In this document: in pieces, positions 16,543-25,777 of the stretch | Numbering within the stretch: the first letter of the stretch is position 1 | How the letters are laid out: each line of letters begins with the position of its first letter | Source: an uncultured archaeon | Lineage (GTDB): Archaea > Halobacteriota > Methanosarcinia > Methanosarcinales > Methanoperedenaceae | NCBI GenBank assembly: GCA_902386205.1 | Contig: CABMIH010000043.1 | Span: 1 to 56,660, forward strand | Length of the DNA stretch: 56,660 nt | Direction: 5' to 3' | Translations under genes and position numbers: made by a program | The notes under the pieces: generated by a model | What the model was told of the DNA's origin: nothing | Databases searched by the model: none | What the model saw: the letters and a program-made list of their open reading frames with translations, nothing else

Positions 16543-16850
16543 TTATCTCCCTTTCCCGAAAACTCACCTTTTAACCACCACCAATATTTAAAAGAAACAG
16601 CCATAACTATAATATTCCCAATTACGAGCAGAGTGAATAAAGCATCCCCGGAACTGCCATCTGCGGCATATTGAACCGACCAGCTGGCAGGTATGGTTAG
16701 AATTAACGTAAAAATAGCAAGGTAGTATAAAAGATAATATTTTGGAAGGCGCATTCCTTCACCCATTCTCGCACTCAGGTGCATCAATACTGCATAAAAG
16801 ACCAGTATGCCCAGGATGCCTGCACAGAAAAGAACAAAATCGATAATCAT
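16539..16850 (-). CDS. Small membrane protein, three predicted TM helices (signalling operon)
   Basis: 103 residues from ATG 16850, chosen because it forms an ATGA overlap with the preceding gene; a longer frame begins at 16895. Hydrophobic segments: IIDFVLFCAGILGILVFYAV, then YYLLYYLAIFTLILTIPASW, then ALFTLLVIGNIIVMAVSFKY. A short polar tail follows (WWWLKGEFSGKGDK). No catalytic motif or known family is evident. Its position between KaiC and the receiver suggests a membrane anchor, sensor or accessory for this system. Confidence 0.7.
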   Translation of the reverse strand: MIIDFVLFCAGILGILVFYAVLMHLSARMGEGMRLPKYYLLYYLAIFTLILTIPASWSVQYAADGSSGDALFTLLVIGNIIVMAVSFKYWWWLKGEFSGKGDK

Positions 16851-17113
16851 TTCCCTCTCCTTGTCATGACATAATCCAATCTTATGCTTGCGCATCCGAG
16901 GATTAACCCGCCAAGAGCGAAAAGCAGGTTTCCACCAGAAAAAGAAGGATACAGGTACTTGAGCAATATAGCAGCATACATTACAAGAGCTATCAGGAAA
17001 AGATACGGGTAAGTTTTCCTTTCAAAGGTGCGCTCATAAAATGTTGCTATGCCGTAAGGCAAAATAAGCAATGGGATCATTGAAATTATCCAGAGCACTT
17101 CCATGAGGCTCAT
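16847..17113 (-). CDS. Small membrane protein, three predicted TM helices (paired with its neighbour)
   Basis: 88 residues: MEVLWIISMIPLLILPYGIA, a short basic loop FYERTFERKTYPY, LFLIALVMYAAILLKYLYP, and LLFALGGLILGCASIRL, ending DYVMTRRGK. Topology and size resemble the adjacent 103-residue protein, so the two may be distant paralogues or a hetero-oligomer. It overlaps the kaiC-like gene by 4 bp at its start and the next gene by 4 bp at its end. I recognise no family. Confidence 0.7.
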   Translation of the reverse strand: MSLMEVLWIISMIPLLILPYGIATFYERTFERKTYPYLFLIALVMYAAILLKYLYPSFSGGNLLFALGGLILGCASIRLDYVMTRRGK

Positions 17114-18573
17114 GGTTTTTTACCACCGAACATTTCCCTGAATACATCCACGGGTGGCTTTCTTGCTATACCCGCAAGCACGTTCTCATATCCTTTTAAG
17201 GCAACTTTTACTTCTATTCCTTTATCGGTTATTTCAAACTCCCTTATCTCTTTGTCATGGTCAGAGCCGCGGGACTTTAAAATGCTGAGGGCTTTTATCA
17301 TATGGCCTTCAACTTCCACCTGCCGCAAAAGCACTACAGTGTCCACGCAACCTGAAAGGGTTTCCTGTGTCAACCGGATAGTCCCAAAAAGTTCAGGTAT
17401 CTCGCTTGTTAAAAGGGTCGTAATACCCTGGGACGAAAAATAATCAACCAGGGAATGAACATAATCTCTTCTTTTTATGGAATCTGGCAGGGCAGTCTCC
17501 AGATCCTCGATGCCGTCAAATAAGACCCTTTTTATGTTATATTGTTTTAAGGTATCTTTTATAAGCACTGCATGTTCATCAGCATGGAACAGGGCGGGCG
17601 GGAAATAAAGGAATTTGACAAGCCCTTTTTTTTCGAGCAGTTCAAAATCCCATCCGAAAGCCCTGGCATTTCGTTTGAGTTTTTCAGGCCACTCCTCAAG
17701 TGAAATAATTAAACCCGTTTCCCCTTTGCTTGCTCCCTCGTATATGAATGAGAGGCCGAAAATAGTTTTCCCTGTGCCGGGGCTGCCTGAAAATAAGATT
17801 ATGTCGTCCTTTAGCAGGCCTCCTTTTAACATCCTGTCCAGGCCCTCCACGCCAGTGCTTGCCCTGAGGGTTGAAGCTGTCTTGAATTCAATTCCAGGCA
17901 GCAACCTGGGGAAAACTGAGATCCCATCATCGCTCAATTTATATGTGTGCCTTCCTGAAAAATAACTCCTTCCACGCATCTTGATCACGGTCAGGTAGCG
18001 TTCGCTTTTATCTCCCTCTATCGTCTCGGTGATGTGCAGGACGCAATCCACCAGGTAGCTGAGCGGGGAATTTTTCAGGGTTTCCATGCTGAATTCACCT
18101 GTAATAAGAACGAGGAGGTTCCAGCTTTTCATCCTGGTGAGGAGTTCATAAAGGAACAGGCGCTGTTCGAATTCGGTCTCTTTTGATTCCGCAATGACCG
18201 TGATCGGGTCGATGACTATCCTGCTTGGCTTGTACATCCTGATCTTGTCTTCAATGAATTTTATAACCTCAGGAGCGCCTTCTTTGAGCAGGTTTTCCTC
18301 AATGTTAAATAATTTTATTTTATTCTGTTCAAGCAAAGAATAATCGAAAAAAGAGTAATTGGATACAAAACTTTCCATCATGGCAACAGGTTCGGAAATG
18401 GCTGAAATGAAAAGACATACTTCCCCTTCGCGGGCGGCATTGAACAATGACTGCATAGCCAGTGTGGTTTTGCCCGCTCCTGCGGTGCCTGCCACTAAAA
18501 CCGTTGAAGGATGGTTAAATCCTCCCTTAAGAACCTGGTCCAGGCCTTTTATTCCGGTAGGTACTGTTTTCAT
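17110..18573 (-). CDS. Double-domain KaiC-like (RecA-superfamily) ATPase
   Basis: 487 residues with two tandem KaiC/RadA-like domains. Domain 1: Walker A GTAGAGKT (29-36), Walker B IVIDPITVI (119-127). Domain 2: Walker A GSPGTGKT (263-270), the catalytic-type pair SLEE (291-294), and Walker B-like VLFDGIEDLE. The KaiC autokinase region and Ser/Thr phosphosites of cyanobacterial clocks are not obvious, so a clock role should not be assumed; archaeal KaiC-like proteins are thought to work in signal transduction and motility. It is the first gene of the five-gene ATGA-coupled operon with the receiver and sensor kinase. Confidence 0.88.
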   Translation of the reverse strand: MKTVPTGIKGLDQVLKGGFNHPSTVLVAGTAGAGKTTLAMQSLFNAAREGEVCLFISAISEPVAMMESFVSNYSFFDYSLLEQNKIKLFNIEENLLKEGAPEVIKFIEDKIRMYKPSRIVIDPITVIAESKETEFEQRLFLYELLTRMKSWNLLVLITGEFSMETLKNSPLSYLVDCVLHITETIEGDKSERYLTVIKMRGRSYFSGRHTYKLSDDGISVFPRLLPGIEFKTASTLRASTGVEGLDRMLKGGLLKDDIILFSGSPGTGKTIFGLSFIYEGASKGETGLIISLEEWPEKLKRNARAFGWDFELLEKKGLVKFLYFPPALFHADEHAVLIKDTLKQYNIKRVLFDGIEDLETALPDSIKRRDYVHSLVDYFSSQGITTLLTSEIPELFGTIRLTQETLSGCVDTVVLLRQVEVEGHMIKALSILKSRGSDHDKEIREFEITDKGIEVKVALKGYENVLAGIARKPPVDVFREMFGGKKP

Positions 18574-18747
18574 ATTAGGAACTCCACCATACGGAAGTTA
18601 CTGTACACATAATATGTATTGCTTTATTCATTACTTATAGGTTTTTGCAATTGCCCCGGTTATAAAAAAGGAATTAAGCCATATGAATATAATCCAAGTA
18701 TCTTTAAGTGGATTGAGCCACAATAACAAATATGGAACAGAGGGTTT

Positions 18748-19242
18748 ATGGAAACATTGGATGGTTTCGAAGAGTTATCAACCGAAAAACGCATTTCCGA
18801 ATTCAAGATCCCTATAATGCACGTTGAATTATCCCTTAATGTCAGGTATTTCCTGAACGATTCAGGGATAGGATATTGCGGGCTGTTGATCAAAGGTGTT
18901 AAAGGAAAAGGGCTGAGAGGTATGGTGGAAGCCGCTGCTGCAAAGGGTTATATCGGAAGATCGATCTTTGTTTTCCTGACAGAGCTTGACGACGGGAAGA
19001 AGCTTATCACAGTCCCTGCCTTATTTGAAAAAGAACCGTCGTTTAACGGGAAAGTGGATCTAAGCGACCTCATAATAAAAACATATTACCACGACGATCT
19101 CAAGAAGACACCGCAGGAGGTCCATAAGGAGCACATGAACGCCCTGGTCGGTAAAAAAATATCCACTGATAAAGAGCATCTTATCCGCAGTATTTTTGAC
19201 CTGCCGGGAAGAGGTCTTGAAATATTGAAATCTTACAGGTGA
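18748..19242 (+). CDS. Conserved-looking hypothetical protein
   Basis: 164 residues, soluble, alternating beta and helix. Landmarks are PIMHVELSLNVRYFLNDSGI, LIKGVKGKGLRGMVEAAAAK, RSIFVFLTELDDGKKLITVP and a C-terminal DLPGRGLEILKSYR. I do not recognise the family. It is transcribed alone on the plus strand, divergent from the KaiC operon with about 170 bp between them, and its stop lies 18 bp from the stop of the convergent sdhA/frdA gene. Base composition matches the neighbours, so it is likely a resident gene. Confidence 0.65.
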   Translation: METLDGFEELSTEKRISEFKIPIMHVELSLNVRYFLNDSGIGYCGLLIKGVKGKGLRGMVEAAAAKGYIGRSIFVFLTELDDGKKLITVPALFEKEPSFNGKVDLSDLIIKTYYHDDLKKTPQEVHKEHMNALVGKKISTDKEHLIRSIFDLPGRGLEILKSYR

Positions 19243-19260
19243 TTTATCGATTAGATTAGT

Positions 19261-20934
19261 TCAATATTCTCTTGGCTTTGGCTTATGCAACATTATATTC
19301 ACAGGTTTGTAATCGATGACGGGCCCATCGGGTGTAAGTGTGACAAGCGTATGTTTGAGCCAGTTGTCATCGTCCCTCCCCGGATAATCAAGGCGGTAGT
19401 GGGAACCCCGGCTTTCTTTGCGTGCAAGCGCCCCCGTGCATATCGCATGCGCAATGTCAAGCATGCCCTCAAGTTCGATCACATTTACGAGTTCCTGGTT
19501 GAAAAATGCGCTTTTATTCCTGACCGTCACGTTTTTAAAACGGCTTTCAAGTTCCCTGATTTTTACAAGTGCAAGGCTTAAATCACGTTCATCCCTGAAA
19601 ATCCCTGCCTTTTCGTCAAGAACTGTTCTTAGCTCATCGCGGATGGTGAAGAATGCTTCTCCTTCTTTTTTATCAAGCAGCCCGGAAATCCTTTTTGTTT
19701 CGTTCTCTACGGCTTTTTCGATAATATCTTGGTCTTCAAAAGCTATTGTGTTTGCATAATATTTTGCATTTTCACCTGCGATTTTCCCGAAAACTATGGT
19801 CTCAAGAAGAGAGTTACCCCCCAGCCTGTTTGCGCCGTGGACGCTGATGCAGGAGCATTCGCCGCATACATAGAGTCCTGAAATCGCGGTTTCACAGTTC
19901 TTATCGGATGCAATCCCGCCCATGGAATAATGCTGTCCCGGCTGCACAGGTATGGGATCTTTTATAGGATCTACGCTTGCAAAGTCCATTGCGATCTGCC
20001 TTATGCCGGGAAGGCGCTCCGTTATTTTTTCGTGTCCCAGGTGCATAAGTTCAAGGTTGACGTATCCGCCTTCAAAACCCCTGCCCTCATTTATCTCGGT
20101 CTGGATTGCCCGCGCCACAATATCCCTCGGCGCAAGTTCAAGTGAATGTGGAGAGTATCGTTCCATGAACCGCTCGCCGTTTTTGTTTTTCAATATCCCC
20201 CCTTCGCCGCGTGCACCCTCGGTGATAAGAATATTGGTCCCGAAAAGCGTGGTGGGGTGGAACTGGACGAACTCCATGTCCTCAAGTGCGGCGCCGCCCC
20301 GGTATGCAACGGCGCACCCGAATCCTGTGTTTATTACAGAATTCGTCGAACGCCTGTATATCCTCCCGTAACCGCCTGTCGCAAAAACTACAGATCTTGC
20401 CTGGAATCCTGAAATCTCACTGTTTGCAATGTTGTATCCTACCACGCCGGAACATTTCCCTTTATTGACAACAAGTTTTGTAACAATCCATTCCTAATAG
20501 AACCTGATGCCGTTCTTTAGCGCCTGTTCATACAGTGTATGCAGCAACGCGTGTCCTGTCCTGTCCTCTGCATACGCTGTCCTTGGAAATCCCGCGCCTC
20601 CAAATGGACGCTGGGCGATCTTTCCCCCTTCTGTTCTTGAAAAAAGCGTTCCCCAGTGTTCCATCTCGATGACCCGCCGGGGGGCATCCCTGCACAGCAC
20701 CTCCACAGCATCCTGGTCAGCAAGATAATCGCTGCCTTTTATCGTGTCAAAAGCGTGGTCTTCCCACCTGTCATTGTTCCCCAGCGCAGCGTTTATGCCG
20801 CCCTGCGCTGCCACAGAATGCGAGCGCAGGGGATGGACTTTTGATATGACCGCAACATCAGCATCGCATGCGGCTAATGCGGCGCGCAGCCCCGCAAGGC
20901 CTCCCCCAACTATGATAACATCATGCTTGAACAT
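19261..20934 (-). pseudogene. SdhA/FrdA-type flavoprotein subunit with an in-frame TAG
   Basis: A 558-codon frame, the right length for a succinate dehydrogenase/fumarate reductase flavoprotein. The FAD-binding [19 protein letters not shown], the flavin-attachment region [15 protein letters not shown], catalytic FHPTTLFGTNILITEGARGE and HGANRLGGNSLLETIVFG are all present. Codon 147 is TAG (20494-20496), between NGIRFY and EWIVTKLVV, with perfect frame continuity on both sides. No SdhB, C or D gene is adjacent. Options are a recent nonsense mutation, a sequencing error, or amber read-through. TAG ends other genes here (carA, ftsZ), so general reassignment is unlikely. Downstream starts would lack the FAD-binding N-terminus. 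Confidence 0.85.
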
Positions 20935-20965
20935 GCCTGTTCTAAATAACCGGCAGGATAATCAA

Positions 20966-21124
20966 TCATCTCTTCAGGCCGATACTGATAGTCTTCCAGT
21001 CACCTTCCACGCCACGAAGGGACTCGACCGAGCCTGCGATCATCCCGCAGAGGATCTTCCTGACGAAATCGTTCATCGGGATATTTTTCCCGTCAACTTC
21101 CAGAACTATATCCGTATCTTCCAT
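20966..21124 (-). CDS. Small conserved-looking protein upstream of sdhA
   Basis: 52 residues from ATG 21124, preceded by a strong ribosome-binding site (GGAGGTTATTTT just before ATG). The sequence is MEDTDIVLEVDGKNIPMNDF, then VRKILCGMIAGSVESLRGVE, then GDWKTISIGLKR. The beta-strand then helix then strand pattern and the good ribosome-binding site argue for a real gene. It ends 31 bp before the SdhA/FrdA start on the same strand and may be co-transcribed. Function unknown. Confidence 0.65.
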   Translation of the reverse strand: MEDTDIVLEVDGKNIPMNDFVRKILCGMIAGSVESLRGVEGDWKTISIGLKR

Positions 21125-21218
21125 AAAATAACCTCCTTGACCTGTATGCTGGATATCTGTAATAGTTTTTCTGTTAAAAAGAAATTTTTTTGTATAACCT
21201 CTGCGTGTTTAATGATAA

Positions 21219-21998
21219 ATGTCAAGTATAACCTTTCTTGGAACCGGTGGTGGACGGATGGTCGTCCTGAACCAGTTGCGCCGCAGCGGGGGGTTCTGGC
21301 TCAGGCTGGACGGCGTGAACATCCTGCAGGATCCCGGACCCGGCTGCCTCTTAATGGTCTATAAGCACAGGTTCAGGCCGGGTTCACTTGATGCCATAAT
21401 ATTGTCCCACAGGCACATCGACCATTCAAATGATGTAAATGTGATAACAGAAGCAATGACAGGAGGCGGTTTCCAGTTTCGCGGACACCTCATCGTCCCG
21501 GGGGATTGCCTGAATAACGACCCGGTCGTACTTCAGTATGTAAGACCTTTTACTGAAATAACGGAAATAAAAGAAGGCATGAAAATAGAAATACGTGATA
21601 TTAAAATAGAATTCCCGATCAGGAATAGGCATCCTGTTGAAACTTACGGGGCGATTTACGAGTTCAGCTCAGGGAAGCTGGGGTACATCCCGGATACTGA
21701 ATATTTCCCAGAACTTGCCCGGGCTTACAAAGGGGTCGATTTCCTGATACTGAATGTGGTAAGAATGAAGACCGATAAAAGGATCCGCCATTTGAATATC
21801 GATGAGGCAAAAGAACTGATCAATGAAATAAGGCCAAAAAAAGCCATATTGACCCACTTTGGATTGCAGGTGCTAAAAGCCTCACCAGCAGTCCAGGCGG
21901 GGATGATCTCGGAAAAAACGGGTGTGCAGGTCATAGCCGCAACTGATGGCATGACCCTGGATCTGGAAGAAAGGGAAAGCCTTGAGAAGTGGATTTAA
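21219..21998 (+). CDS. Metallo-beta-lactamase-fold hydrolase
   Basis: 259 residues. The Zn-binding motif HRHIDH is at 64-69 in AIILSHRHIDHSNDVNVITE. Other expected elements are ITFLGTGGG at the N-terminus, IPDTEYF for the bridging Asp region, and ILTHFGLQVL for the late His. The architecture resembles the RNase Z / PhnP / Lactonase-B-like branch of stand-alone MBL proteins, with GNG-like substrate loops that I cannot place precisely. It is transcribed divergently from the 52-residue gene. The substrate is unknown. Confidence 0.85.
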   Translation: MSSITFLGTGGGRMVVLNQLRRSGGFWLRLDGVNILQDPGPGCLLMVYKHRFRPGSLDAIILSHRHIDHSNDVNVITEAMTGGGFQFRGHLIVPGDCLNNDPVVLQYVRPFTEITEIKEGMKIEIRDIKIEFPIRNRHPVETYGAIYEFSSGKLGYIPDTEYFPELARAYKGVDFLILNVVRMKTDKRIRHLNIDEAKELINEIRPKKAILTHFGLQVLKASPAVQAGMISEKTGVQVIAATDGMTLDLEERESLEKWI

Positions 21999-22080
21999 AC
22001 CTTAACTCCGCCCAACTGCTGACTTATTTAAAATTGTCTGGAGAAACTATTTATCTCTTAGATTCCATGCTCTTTAATGA

Positions 22081-22407
<327 letters not shown>

Positions 22408-22417
22408 ATATTATTTA

Positions 22418-22436
22418 CCGAAAAGCTTTATATATT
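22418..22436 (+). promoter_or_regulatory. BRE/TATA promoter downstream of the ferredoxin
   Basis: CCGAAAAGCTTTATATATT combines a purine-rich BRE with a TATA box. It would start transcription near 22455, about 70 bp before the small gene at 22525. Confidence 0.55.
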
Positions 22437-22524
22437 ATATGCAATATTTACATCATGTTCATAATATAGATGATGCGTTTTTTGATGATGATTTTTAAAA
22501 AACGATTCGTACCAGAGAGGAATA

Positions 22525-22770
22525 ATGTTAGAAACTTCTGAAGAAAGAATAAAATTATTGAAAACAGGTTTAAATTGCAGAACAATTGAAGATATTTATA
22601 TAAAAAATAACAATTTCAAAATAGTTCACGCTCCAATCCTGATGGATATGATCGGATATGATATCCAGATCAACAACGAAGCACGTATTACATGTGAGGT
22701 GGAGGCTAAACATCATTATCCGATCATTGAGAACATATGCCTCTGCCGCATGCTGCAGACTCGCTCCTGA
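22525..22770 (+). CDS. Short hypothetical protein, paralogue of the protein at 25778
   Basis: 81 residues. The first ~43 residues (ETSEERIKLLKTGLNCRTIE, then DIYIKNNNFKIVHAPIL) align directly with those at 25778-26026, while the C-terminal parts diverge completely. The C-terminus here (VEAKHHYPIIENICLCRMLQ) has a CLC motif. The conserved core looks like a small helical recognition module. A GAGAGGAATA ribosome-binding site precedes ATG. Function unknown; the divergent tails suggest that one or both proteins are truncated. Confidence 0.55.
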   Translation: MLETSEERIKLLKTGLNCRTIEDIYIKNNNFKIVHAPILMDMIGYDIQINNEARITCEVEAKHHYPIIENICLCRMLQTRS

Positions 22771-22844
22771 TAGAAAATATCAAGATGATAACAAATACCA
22801 GATAATCGTAACATATTTACCCAGCCTTTACCGTTTAAGCAGGC

Positions 22845-23942
22845 ATGAAAGCTGTACTTGGTCTTGAAGACGGGACTTTTGTTATAGGAGATGGGCTGGG
22901 GGCGGAAGGTATTGTCCGGGGCGAACTTGTTTTCACTACCCAGTACACGGGGTATGAGGAAGCGCTTACAGACCCGTCTTACAGGGGCCAGATACTGATG
23001 TTCACCTATCCGCTTATTGGCAATTACGGCATAAGCGGCGAAACCTTCCAGTCTGATTGCATGCAGGCAGAAGGACTTGTCGTAAGAGAAGCCTGCGACC
23101 ATCCTTCGCACCATAAATCCCGCCGTTCGATATACGAGTTCCTGAAGGATGAAGGCAAATCCGGTATAATGGGAGTTGATACCCGCATGCTTACCATAAA
23201 AACAAGGGAGCATGGGACGATGAGAGCTGCTATAATCGTTGGAGATGATAACGGCGAGAAAGCTGTCAGGCTTGCAAGAGAACAACCTGATATCGGGGGC
23301 CTTGATCTTATAGGCAGGGTCACCTGTAAAGAGCCGTACCTGGTGAAGGGTGACAGGGATGGCGGCAATATCGTCCTCATGGATTTTGGCGTAAAGAGAA
23401 ACATTATCAAAAGCCTGAACAACAGGGGGATCAATGTAACTGTCGTTCCGGCTTCGACCGGGGCAAAAGATATTATGGATTTTGACCCTGATGCGCTCCT
23501 TCTTTCAAACGGCCCCGGCGATCCGCAGCAAGCAACAACGGGAATATCTGTGGTCAAAGAACTTGCCGGGCAGCTTCCGATTTTCGGGATATGCCTCGGG
23601 CACCAGATCATTTCCCTTGCCCTCGGGGCAGAGACATATAAAATGAAATTCGGTCATAGGGGGGCCAACCAGCCTGTGAAGGACATGAAAAAAAGGATAG
23701 TCCATATCACATCACAGAACCACGGGTATGCAGTGGATAAAAATAGCATCGATGAGAAAGAGGTATCAATCACCCAGCTTAACGCCAATGACGGTACTGT
23801 TGAAGGTCTTGAGCATAAATCCCTGGAAATAATGTCTGTACAATATCATCCTGAAGCAAATCCGGGGCCTCTTGATACTGAGAAGATCTTCTTCGACAGG
23901 GTTGCAGAGACTGTACAAAAGATGAAAGTGACGGCTAAATAG
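22845..23942 (+). CDS. carA: Carbamoyl-phosphate synthase small (glutaminase) subunit
   Basis: 365 residues, full length. The N-terminal domain opens MKAVLGLEDGTFVIGDGLGA and FTTQYTGYEEALTDPSYRGQ. The class I glutamine amidotransferase domain has the nucleophile in FGICLGHQI and the His/Glu pair in QYHPEANPGP. It releases ammonia from glutamine for carbamoyl phosphate, feeding arginine and pyrimidine synthesis. carB is not adjacent in this window, unlike in many archaea. The stop is TAG, showing that amber is used as an ordinary terminator here. Confidence 0.95.
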   Translation: MKAVLGLEDGTFVIGDGLGAEGIVRGELVFTTQYTGYEEALTDPSYRGQILMFTYPLIGNYGISGETFQSDCMQAEGLVVREACDHPSHHKSRRSIYEFLKDEGKSGIMGVDTRMLTIKTREHGTMRAAIIVGDDNGEKAVRLAREQPDIGGLDLIGRVTCKEPYLVKGDRDGGNIVLMDFGVKRNIIKSLNNRGINVTVVPASTGAKDIMDFDPDALLLSNGPGDPQQATTGISVVKELAGQLPIFGICLGHQIISLALGAETYKMKFGHRGANQPVKDMKKRIVHITSQNHGYAVDKNSIDEKEVSITQLNANDGTVEGLEHKSLEIMSVQYHPEANPGPLDTEKIFFDRVAETVQKMKVTAK

Positions 23943-23961
23943 GATGTTTTGGCAGGCGGCA

Positions 23962-25317
23962 TCATCCCCTGATTTCTTCCTTCCTGATCTTTTCAATAAT
24001 CCTTTCCCGAAGATCTGTCAACCTGCTGCTGAATTCAACCGGATAAGATGGCGCGTCTTCAAATTTCTTGTATTTGTCGGGCAGGCATGAGATGTTCTTT
24101 AACGCCCTGTTCCTTATCTCGTCAAGTGATGGCCTGCCACAGATAATTTTTCCATTTTTGACAACCTGTTCAAGCAAAGGTTTCGCGTTTTCAAATGTTT
24201 CCTCATCCAGTGAAATAATATCCTTAACGAAATTCCCGTTTTCAACTATGCGCCATACGCGCTTTTTCCCTGGAAGCGTTGCTTTTACCGTCTCTTCAGA
24301 AAGTTTCATCTTGGGTATATGCCTGCCGTGCTCCACGACATCTGAAAGCTTGTAAATCCCATCAAGGGCGGGTGCCGGGCGGCCTGTGACAAGTTCAGTC
24401 CCAACCCCGAAAATATCGATCATGGCGCCTTTGTTCATGAGTTCATCTATTTTCCATTCGTTGAGGTCCCCGCTTGCTACTATTTTGGCATAATCAAGAC
24501 CTGCGCCGTCAAGGATCATTCGCACCTGTTTTGAGAGTTCACTTAAATCCCCGCTATCAAGCCTTACACCCAGAAGTTTCTCACCTTTCTTTTCAAGCTC
24601 TTTTCCCACGATGACGGCCTTTTTTGCCCCTTCTATGCTGTTATAGGTGTCTATGAGCAGGAAACATCTTTTCGGGAAAGCAGCTGCATAGGCCCGGAAG
24701 GAGTCGATCTCATGGTCAAAGCTCGTGACAAATGAATGCGCCATCGTGCCCGATACCGGGATGCCGAATTTTTTCCCTGCAAGCACATTGGAGGTTGAGG
24801 AGCAGCCGCCTATATATGTGGCTCTGGTCGCCTCAAGATGCGCATCCCCCTGGGCGCGGCGCAGTCCGAATTCCGCTATCGCCCTTCCTTTTGCGGCATA
24901 CACCACGCGCGAGGCCTTGGTGGTTATGAGGGTTGAGAAATTCATCCTGTTCAGCAAAAAGGTTTCGACAAGCTGGGCTTCAATAATAGGCGCTGTTACC
25001 CTGATAATGGGCTCAAGGGGGAATGCGATGTTGCCCTCGGGCATAGCAAGGATGTCGCCTGTGAACCTGAAGTCCCGAAGGAATTCCAGGAACCCGGCGT
25101 CAAAACCCTGGGTTCTTAGATATTCAATATCGTCCTCCTCAAAGCGCAGGTTCCCGATATAATCCAGGACATATGAAAGCCCCGCTGTAACAAGGTAAGA
25201 ACCTGATGGTATTTTCCTTACAAAATAATCGAATGTAGCCTCAGGGTTATGCCTGGATTTCCAGTATGCCTGCATCATCGTAAGCTGGTACAGGTCTGTC
25301 CTTAGTGCCTCGCTCAT
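23962..25317 (-). CDS. pncB: Nicotinate phosphoribosyltransferase
   Basis: 451 residues from ATG 25317, chosen because SEALRTDLYQLTMMQAYWKS is the family N-terminus; a longer frame reaches 25407 but its first 30 residues look intergenic. Typical motifs are DYFVRKIPSGSYLVTAGL, EFGLRRAQGDAHLEATRAT, GTMAHSFVTSFDHE with the catalytic His region, and LGVRLDSGDLSELSKQVR with IVASGDLNEWKI. It converts nicotinate and PRPP to nicotinate mononucleotide in NAD salvage. It is convergent with carA, 19 bp apart. Confidence 0.93.
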   Translation of the reverse strand: MSEALRTDLYQLTMMQAYWKSRHNPEATFDYFVRKIPSGSYLVTAGLSYVLDYIGNLRFEEDDIEYLRTQGFDAGFLEFLRDFRFTGDILAMPEGNIAFPLEPIIRVTAPIIEAQLVETFLLNRMNFSTLITTKASRVVYAAKGRAIAEFGLRRAQGDAHLEATRATYIGGCSSTSNVLAGKKFGIPVSGTMAHSFVTSFDHEIDSFRAYAAAFPKRCFLLIDTYNSIEGAKKAVIVGKELEKKGEKLLGVRLDSGDLSELSKQVRMILDGAGLDYAKIVASGDLNEWKIDELMNKGAMIDIFGVGTELVTGRPAPALDGIYKLSDVVEHGRHIPKMKLSEETVKATLPGKKRVWRIVENGNFVKDIISLDEETFENAKPLLEQVVKNGKIICGRPSLDEIRNRALKNISCLPDKYKKFEDAPSYPVEFSSRLTDLRERIIEKIRKEEIRG

Positions 25318-25487
25318 ATCATCAGTGTTGGGAGGGTTTATAATTAAAAGTTTCTGAAAATATTCCTTCAAGCTGCGACCTTCAAATTGAAGTAAAAAGA
25401 AATCCAAAACAATTTGATGCAGGTGACTTCGCGGTACTCCTGAAAATCCACTATATGCAGGCCTCGTAAATCGTAAGGAGGATACCG

Positions 25488-25541
25488 GTGACTGAAGAAA
25501 AGACTGAGGAAAATAGAGATTTTATGCTCGGGGAAGAATGA
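25488..25541 (+). CDS. Possible 17-residue micro-ORF with strong ribosome-binding site
   Basis: GTG start preceded by AAGGAGGATACCG; reads TEEKTEENRDFMLGEE after the initiator and stops at TGA. The Shine-Dalgarno sequence is better than that of most genes here. The peptide is acidic and unlike anything I know. It may be the remnant of an eroded gene or a leader peptide for the hairpin that follows. Confidence 0.25.
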   Translation: MTEEKTEENRDFMLGEE

Positions 25542-25553
25542 TAGGGAGTCTAT

Positions 25554-25585
25554 TTTATATCTGGGCGATAAAAACCAGATATAAA
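25554..25585. terminator. Perfect 11-bp inverted repeat (hairpin)
   Basis: TTTATATCTGG - 10-nt loop - CCAGATATAAA. It lies 12 bp after the micro-ORF stop, so terminator or attenuator is the first reading. A protein-binding operator is equally possible, since no T-tract follows. Confidence 0.4.
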
Positions 25586-25777
25586 CAATTATAAACAACG
25601 CTAAAACTTAAAAATCAAAATAAAATAAAAAAACTATAAATTTGTTTATGTTGATGGCAGAACATTAAAACTGAAAATACTGACCAATTATACCGCTATC
25701 GAAATAATAGTAAAATCCTTCATAGAAATTTCTTTAAAAATATAATGTTGGAGTAGCATCATCAAGAAAAAAGGTAA

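Larger units (their letters stand above)
25318..25777. other. AT-rich intergenic stretch with a micro-ORF and a hairpin
   Basis: 460 bp without a normal gene. It carries a GTG-started 17-residue frame at 25488-25541 with a strong upstream AAGGAGG, and a perfect 11-bp stem-loop at 25554-25585. The remainder is AT-rich and featureless. Confidence 0.5.

Noticed and set aside
17110-18573. Circadian clock KaiC
   Set aside because: No KaiA or KaiB genes are seen and the cyanobacterial phosphorylation motif is not evident; only the double RecA-like architecture is shared.
20494-20496. Genome-wide reassignment of TAG to pyrrolysine
   Set aside because: carA, ftsZ and vapB3 all end in TAG in positions matching family C-termini, so TAG is a normal stop here. 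Only local read-through remains possible.
22716-23285. 189-codon minus-strand frame over carA
   Set aside because: Antisense to the conserved carA N-terminus, with no start signal or recognisable domain.
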